A stretch of 48,431 nucleotides of DNA from the NCBI GenBank assembly GCA_017439405.1, contig JAFSJF010000083.1:1-48431 (forward strand), written 5' to 3'. Each line of letters begins with the position of its first letter. The stretch's first letter is position 1. Below are positions 43,734 through 48,431 of this stretch, in pieces. Source of the stretch: Bacteroidales bacterium. Its GTDB lineage: Bacteria > Bacteroidota > Bacteroidia > Bacteroidales > F082. Both the position numbers and the translations under genes were made by a program. The notes below the pieces were generated by a model, which was given only the letters and a program-made list of their open reading frames with translations, did not search any database and was not told where the DNA came from.

Positions 43734-45800
43734 ATGAAAAAAACACTTCTCTCTGCGCTCTTGCTGCTTTGCGTGAGCGCCTTCGCCCAAAAGCAATACA
43801 CCCTGCAATCGCCCGATGGGAAAATCTCCGTTACGGTTTGGGAGGAAGAATCCGAGGAGATTCTCCTGCTAAACTCTCAAACCACGCCCTATAGCAAATT
43901 AAAGCAATATTGCTTGCGCTATTCCGTAAAACATGAGGAAACCGTCGTCTTGGACAAGTCGGATATAGCCATGATGATTGACGATGGAGGCGTAGGATGC
44001 CCCGTATTAGGGGTTTCCTCCAAGCCGTCCATCACTTCTGCCAAGACCAAATCCGTGAATCAAACCGTCAAGGCTCCTTTTTATAAGAGAGCCGAAATTC
44101 AAGACCAATATAATGAACTGACACTCAGTTTTAAAGGGAATTATAAGGTGATTTTCCGCGCCTATAACGAAGGCGTTGCCTATCGCTTTCAGACCGATTT
44201 CAAAAAGCCTTTCAAGGTGATTCGTGAGACCACAAATTTTAATTTTGACAATGATTATCATGCACTTATCCCATACGTCTTGCGCCGTGCCGGACAAGAG
44301 GGCGACCTCATCAGCCAGCAGTTCTACAACTCGTTTGAGAACACCTACACCCATACCAATCTTAGCCAAATGGATCCCGAAAAATTAGCCTTTTTGCCCC
44401 TTTTGGTCGAACTGAAGGATGGCAAGAAAGCCGTCATCACCGAGGCCGATTTGGAGGACTTCCCTGGTTTGTATCTCTACAACCCCGACGGTGAAAACGG
44501 CCTTTCCGCAATGCACGCAGGCTACCCCAAGACCCGCGAGCAAGGCGGCCACAACAACCTGCAATGGCTTGTGAAAGAGCGCGAAAGCTATATCGCCAAG
44601 GTCGATGGCAAACGCGCCTTCCCATGGCGTTGCATCGTCATTTCCGAAAATGACAAAGAGCTGGCCGACAGCGACTTGGTTTATCTTTTGGCCTCACCTT
44701 CGCGCATCGAGGACGATTCGTGGATCCAACCCGGCAAGGTGGCTTGGGACTGGTGGAACGCTTGGAACATCTATGGCGTCGACTTCAAGGCGGGCATCAA
44801 CAACGACACCTATAAATATTACATCGACTTCGCCTCGCAATACGGCATCGAATACGTCATTCTCGATGAAGGTTGGGCCGTCAACAAGCAGGCCGACCTC
44901 TTCCAAGTGGTGCCTGAAATCGACTTGGAGGAACTTATCCGCTATGGCCTCGACCGCAACGTGGGCATTGTGCTTTGGGTGGGCTATGCCGCCATCGACA
45001 AGGATATGGAGCATGTCTGCCAGCATTATTCCGACATGGGCGTGCGCGGCTTCAAGGTCGATTTCATGGACGGCGACGACCAGATGATTGTGGACTTTTA
45101 CTACCGCATGGCCGAAACTGCCGCCCGCCATCAGCTTTTCGTTGACTTTCACGGTGCCTACAAGCCCACAGGTCTGCACCGCACTTGGCCCAATGTGCTG
45201 AACCACGAAGGCGTTTACGGCCTCGAACAGGCCAAGTGGGACAACCAGAGCGACCTCGTCACCAACGAAGTCACCATCCCTTTCATCCGCATGGTGGCCG
45301 GCCCGATGGACTACACCCAAGGCGCGATGCGCAACGCCAACAAGAACAACTTCGCAGCCGTCTATACCGAGCCGATGAGTCAAGGCACACGCTGTCGTCA
45401 ACTCGCTGAATACGTGATTTTTGAGTCGCCGTTCAACATGCTTTGCGACAGCCCGAGCAACTACCTCAACGAGGACGAATGCACCCAGTTCATCGCCTCT
45501 GTGCCCACTGTTTGGGACGAAACCGTCGTCTTGGACGGCAAAGTCGGCGAGTATTTGGTCATTGCACGCAGGAAAGGTTATCGCTGGTATGTGGGTGCCA
45601 TAACCAATTGGGACGAGCGTGACTTGGTCATCGACCTCTCCGTGTTGCCCAATTTCGGGGCCAAGTCGGGGCGCATTTTCCGCGACGGGACCAACGCCAA
45701 TCGCGTGGCCAAGGACTATGTGGCCGAACAAATCCAGGTGATGGGCAACAAGGTGAAGTTGCATCTCGCCAAGGGTGGCGGCGCGGTGATGGTGTTTTGA
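43734..45800 (+). CDS. glycoside hydrolase family 97 (alpha-glucosidase or alpha-galactosidase type)
   Basis: 688 residues with a signal peptide (MKKTLLSALLLLCVSAFAQ). The N-terminal beta-sandwich starts LQSPDGKISVTVW. The central TIM barrel shows WDWWNAWNIYGVDFKAGINNDTYK, YVILDEGWA, GFKVDFMDGDDQMIVDFY and LNHEGVYGLEQAKW, the conserved blocks of GH97. GH97 includes inverting alpha-glucosidases (SusB) and retaining alpha-galactosidases. The aspartate in KVDFMD suits the retaining nucleophile, so alpha-galactosidase activity is favoured but not proven. It stands alone, not in a recognisable SusC/SusD locus, and converges on recJ. Confidence 0.9.
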   Translation: MKKTLLSALLLLCVSAFAQKQYTLQSPDGKISVTVWEEESEEILLLNSQTTPYSKLKQYCLRYSVKHEETVVLDKSDIAMMIDDGGVGCPVLGVSSKPSITSAKTKSVNQTVKAPFYKRAEIQDQYNELTLSFKGNYKVIFRAYNEGVAYRFQTDFKKPFKVIRETTNFNFDNDYHALIPYVLRRAGQEGDLISQQFYNSFENTYTHTNLSQMDPEKLAFLPLLVELKDGKKAVITEADLEDFPGLYLYNPDGENGLSAMHAGYPKTREQGGHNNLQWLVKERESYIAKVDGKRAFPWRCIVISENDKELADSDLVYLLASPSRIEDDSWIQPGKVAWDWWNAWNIYGVDFKAGINNDTYKYYIDFASQYGIEYVILDEGWAVNKQADLFQVVPEIDLEELIRYGLDRNVGIVLWVGYAAIDKDMEHVCQHYSDMGVRGFKVDFMDGDDQMIVDFYYRMAETAARHQLFVDFHGAYKPTGLHRTWPNVLNHEGVYGLEQAKWDNQSDLVTNEVTIPFIRMVAGPMDYTQGAMRNANKNNFAAVYTEPMSQGTRCRQLAEYVIFESPFNMLCDSPSNYLNEDECTQFIASVPTVWDETVVLDGKVGEYLVIARRKGYRWYVGAITNWDERDLVIDLSVLPNFGAKSGRIFRDGTNANRVAKDYVAEQIQVMGNKVKLHLAKGGGAVMVF

Positions 45801-45817
45801 TTTTTGAAGCGGGACAC

Positions 45818-45834
45818 TCCCCCTGTAAGGGGGA
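45818..45834. terminator. hairpin between convergent GH97 and recJ
   Basis: TCCCCCT (45818-45824) pairs with AGGGGGA (45828-45834) over a 3-base loop. An outer pair, GGACAC (45812-45817) and GTGTCC (45861-45866), can enclose it. It is placed to end both converging genes, but there is no strong T run, and it may belong to a GC-rich intergenic repeat type. Confidence 0.55.
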
Positions 45835-45876
45835 TTAAATCGTCCGAGTCTCGCAGTCTCGTGTCCTAATACTTAT

Positions 45877-47655
45877 TTAAAGGTCTTCAGCAAACTTGAT
45901 GTCTTTGACGTTGAGCTGAAGATTGGTCTTGCCTTGCCATGTGTTGTATTCCAAGTGATAGCAGATGCTAAACGGCTCGCCATCGTGAACGCGGTCGTAG
46001 AGGTCGCCTTTTTGGAAAGCGATGCCCGCAAGCGGCGCAATTCCAAGTTCTTGGTCGCCCAACTGTGCCATGGTCAGTTTCAGGTGACGGAGACCGCCCA
46101 CGGGCCGCGAGCCTCCAGCGTCGATGACATTGTCTGTCCAGAAAATGGGAGACATGTTGCCTGGTCCGAAGGGAGCGAACTGTTCGAGGATGCGCATGAA
46201 CTTGGGCGTGATGTCGCGGAAGTTGATTTTCAGGTCGACTTCAAGTTCGGGCACAAAATCCTCTTCCACAAGGTGTTCGCTGACGTAGGCCTCAAACCGC
46301 TGTTGAAATTCGGGCAGGTTTTCAGGCTTCATCGACAGTCCGGCGGCATATTTGTGTCCGCCGAAGTGTTCCAAAAGGTCGGCGCAATTGTCGATGGCAT
46401 CATAGATGTCGAAGCTCTTGATGGAGCGTGCCGATCCTGTGATGAGGCCGTTGGCCATCGTCAGCACGATGGTGGGACGGTAGTAATAGTCAGTGAGGCG
46501 CGAGGCCACGATGCCGATGACACCCTTGTGCCAGTGTTCGTTGAAGACCACGGTGCTCTTGGCGTCGCGCAGTTGGGGGTCGTCGGCAATCATGCCAAGG
46601 GCTTCCTCGGTGATGCGGTTGTCGAACTCGCGGCGCATGTCGTTCAGGTCGTTGATGGAAGCGGCCAGTTTTTCGGCGTGTTCTTTCTTCTCGGCGATGA
46701 GTAGCCGCACCGAGTCGGCAGCCTTGTCGATGCGTCCGGCGGCGTTGATGCGTGGCCCGATGAGAAATACCAAGTCGCTGATATTCAGTTCTCTTGTTAG
46801 AGCGTTTTCGCTTTCTTCCATCTGGTCTTCCTCACGGCGGTAGATGTTGGCATGTTGCAGGATGGCCTCGATGCCCGGACGCGGGTCTTTGTTGAGGCGT
46901 TTTAGGCCGTAATAGGCCAAAACGCGGTTCTCGCCCGTAATCGGGACGATGTCGGCGGCAATGCTCACGGCAAGCAAGTCAAGCAAGTCATAGACTTGTT
47001 CGATGGTGCCCAAACCCTTCATCGAAAGGGCGGTGATGAGCTTGAAGCCCACGCCGCAGCCCGAAAGCTCGTCGTAAGGATAGTGGCAGTCGGGGCGTTT
47101 CGCGTCGAGGACGGCCACGGCTGCCGGAATCACGTCGCCGGCGCGGTGGTGGTCGCAGATGATGAAATCGACACCCTTCGAATTGGCGTATTCGATGCGT
47201 TCCACGGCCTTGATGCCGCAGTCTAAGGCGATGACCAGCTTGAAGCCGTTCTTCGCCGCATAGTCGATGCCCTTGTGCGAGATGCCGTATCCCTCTTGGT
47301 AACGGTCTGGTATATAGAACTCTATCTTCTTTTTCTTGAAGAAGGGCTTGAGGTAGGTATAGACCAAGGCCACTGCGGTGGTGCCGTCCACGTCGTAGTC
47401 GCCGTAAACCAACACTTTCTCACCTTCGTTGATGGCGCGAAGCACGCGATTGACGGCCTTGTCCATGTCGGTCATCAGGAAGGGGTCGTGGAGCTGGTCG
47501 AGGGAAGGACGGAAGAAGGTTTTGGCCTCTTCGTAGTTCGTAATTCCGCGTTGGACAAGCAAAGTGGCAAGGTGTTGGTCGATGCCGAGTACCTTGGATA
47601 ATTCATCAACTTGATGATTATCAACCTGTTCATGTAAAATCCACCGCGTTTCCAT
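45877..47655 (-). CDS. recJ: single-strand-specific DNA exonuclease RecJ
   Basis: 5'-3' single-strand exonuclease of recombination and mismatch repair. The 592-residue protein has the DHH phosphoesterase set: KVLVYGDYDVDGTTAVAL (about 79-96), the aspartates in VIALDCGIKA, DFIICDHHRAGD and, in the DHHA1 domain, GGHKYAAGLSM, together with the INAAGRIDKA block. Length is normal. No convincing TAnnTTTG box precedes it; the nearest is a TATCTTTA in the minus strand about 30 bases upstream. Confidence 0.96.
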   Translation of the reverse strand: METRWILHEQVDNHQVDELSKVLGIDQHLATLLVQRGITNYEEAKTFFRPSLDQLHDPFLMTDMDKAVNRVLRAINEGEKVLVYGDYDVDGTTAVALVYTYLKPFFKKKKIEFYIPDRYQEGYGISHKGIDYAAKNGFKLVIALDCGIKAVERIEYANSKGVDFIICDHHRAGDVIPAAVAVLDAKRPDCHYPYDELSGCGVGFKLITALSMKGLGTIEQVYDLLDLLAVSIAADIVPITGENRVLAYYGLKRLNKDPRPGIEAILQHANIYRREEDQMEESENALTRELNISDLVFLIGPRINAAGRIDKAADSVRLLIAEKKEHAEKLAASINDLNDMRREFDNRITEEALGMIADDPQLRDAKSTVVFNEHWHKGVIGIVASRLTDYYYRPTIVLTMANGLITGSARSIKSFDIYDAIDNCADLLEHFGGHKYAAGLSMKPENLPEFQQRFEAYVSEHLVEEDFVPELEVDLKINFRDITPKFMRILEQFAPFGPGNMSPIFWTDNVIDAGGSRPVGGLRHLKLTMAQLGDQELGIAPLAGIAFQKGDLYDRVHDGEPFSICYHLEYNTWQGKTNLQLNVKDIKFAEDL

Positions 47656-47788
47656 TTGCGCAATTTTGAATCAGTAAAGATAAGGAAAAATCCAATGCGT
47701 TTGAATGGAAAACGAAAATAAATTTTGTTGTTCGCTGTATCTGATTTGTTTTCAGCGGATTATAAAATAGAAAAAATAGTTTTGAACG

Positions 47789-47848
47789 TCATTCCTTGAC
47801 GACCTTCTCCGAAAACACCTTGCCGTCTTTCGTGGTGACCCGCATCAT
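47789..47848 (-). pseudogene. orphan 3' end of a T9SS-sorted protein gene
   Basis: The last 20 codons or so of a sorting domain, reading YMMRVTTKDGKVFSEKVVKE then stop. They closely match the end of the neighbouring gene (YLLRITTKDGMVFSDKVVKN). The match begins exactly where the palindrome 47849-47914 ends. It has no start or upstream coding part, so it is a remnant or duplication. Confidence 0.75.
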
Positions 47849-47914
47849 GTAGGGCTGTCGTACCACGGCAGCCGCGTTACGTTTCCGGCGGCTGCCACGG
47901 TGTGACAGCCCTAC
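47849..47914. repeat. 66-bp palindromic element between two T9SS gene tails
   Basis: Two 27-base arms (47849-47875 and 47888-47914) are reverse complements at 23 of 27 positions, around a 12-base loop. The ends read GTAGGGCTGTC and GACAGCCCTAC, and the inner part is GC-rich (GGCAGCCGC / GCGGCTGCC). It resembles a small REP- or MITE-like palindrome. No transposase is present. Confidence 0.8.
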
Positions 47915-47926
47915 AAGCCCATGCGT

Positions 47927-48431
47927 TCAGTTTTTCACCACCTTGTCCGAAAACACCATGCCGTCCTTCGTGGTGATGCGCAGCAGGTAGACGCCCTGCG
48001 GCAGGCCTTCCAAGCTGATTTCATTGGTGTTTTGGACGGTTTTCACGCATTGGCCCAAGGTGTTGTAGACCTTCACCTCGGTGGCTTCCGCGCCCTGGAT
48101 GGAAACATGGCCAGAGGCCGGATTGGGATAAACTTTCACCTTGTTTGCCGGGGTTTCGTTTTCAGCGAGGCCAATGTAATAATCGCCAAACACGGGCACC
48201 GTGTCGGTGACCATTGTCCATGTCCTGTAAAGCTCGGGATGCTCCTGTTCGGCTATCCACAAATTGAGCGCCTCGACCAAGTTGTCGGTGGTGGTGCCGT
48301 TGAAGGTGACGGGAAACTGCAATGTGCCTTCGCCGTCAATGTTGGTGTATTTGTAGCATTGCATCAACTCGCCGCCCTGGTTCAGACCTACCATTTTCGG
48401 AATAAAGGGCATGTTGACATAATCAGTATAG
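47927..48431 (-). CDS. T9SS-sorted secreted protein, 5' part beyond window edge
   Basis: The frame is open to the window edge, so only the last 167 residues or so are seen (it continues upstream of the ATG at 48412). They contain YTDYVNMPFIPKM and an acidic segment. They end in a T9SS type A C-terminal domain with VYPNPASGHVSI, EVKVYNTLGQCVKTV, GVYLLRITTKDG and VFSDKVVKN. The functional domain is outside the window, so no activity can be assigned. Its last codons are duplicated beyond the palindrome at 47849-47914. Confidence 0.88.
   Translation of the reverse strand, partial: YTDYVNMPFIPKMVGLNQGGELMQCYKYTNIDGEGTLQFPVTFNGTTTDNLVEALNLWIAEQEHPELYRTWTMVTDTVPVFGDYYIGLAENETPANKVKVYPNPASGHVSIQGAEATEVKVYNTLGQCVKTVQNTNEISLEGLPQGVYLLRITTKDGMVFSDKVVKN

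Overview
The window looks like chromosomal DNA of a member of the Bacteroidales (Bacteroidota). Three things point there. Secreted proteins end in type IX secretion (T9SS) sorting domains (4327-5553, 38597-40177, 47927-48431). The families are typical of the group: a GH97 glycosidase, a PorT-type barrel, a bacterial GH3 protein and a long DUF4175-like protein. At least 17 putative transcription starts carry the Bacteroidota -7 box TAnnTTTG, usually followed by C. I see no insertion sequence, prophage, CRISPR array, rRNA or tRNA gene. Most of the window is conserved core genome.

Layout. On the minus strand, 1-3441 is an operon of an orphan adenine-N6 DNA methyltransferase, galE and a truncated rfbB. 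It is divergent from tsaB and an overlapping M28 T9SS peptidase (3635-5553), which converge on gltX (minus, to 7088). From 7188 to 31494 every gene is on the plus strand: a DUF4175-like membrane protein, ybeY, mnmG flanked by two parS-like 16-mers, a methyltransferase, a very large NtrY-like histidine kinase, and a Wzx-type flippase. A four-gene set of exported proteins follows, ending in an 852-residue leucine-rich-repeat protein (18580-23264). Next is a 503-base AT-rich gap with three TTATCAACA boxes, then rpiB, a LUD/ferredoxin protein, asd and ribF. A deoxyhypusine-synthase-like enzyme comes next, followed by an arginase-fold protein lacking several metal ligands.

From 30136 to 32147 there is a small accessory-looking patch: a 42-codon ORF, an AAA+ ATPase behind a perfect palindrome, and a lipoprotein gene frameshifted in an A8 run. 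Then come recG (minus), mnmA and an RluA-type pseudouridine synthase (plus), a GH3-LysE pair (minus), a beta-helix T9SS protein with a small outer-membrane barrel (plus), the trkA-trkH potassium uptake pair (plus), a GH97 glycosidase (plus) and recJ (minus). The right edge holds the 3' end of a T9SS-sorted protein, and next to it a stray second copy of its last 20 codons, separated by a 66-base palindrome.

Functional themes: tRNA modification (TsaB, MnmG, MnmA), RNA maturation (YbeY, an RluA-type enzyme), DNA repair (RecG, RecJ), envelope polysaccharide precursors and export (GalE, RfbB, flippase), T9SS-exported enzymes, and a probable polyamine-related pair. The strongest leads for something undescribed are the synthase/arginase-fold pair, the exported repeat-protein cluster at 18.6-23.3 kb, and the parS/DnaA-box-like signals suggesting an origin-proximal location. 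All functional statements rest on reading motifs by eye; no database search was run.
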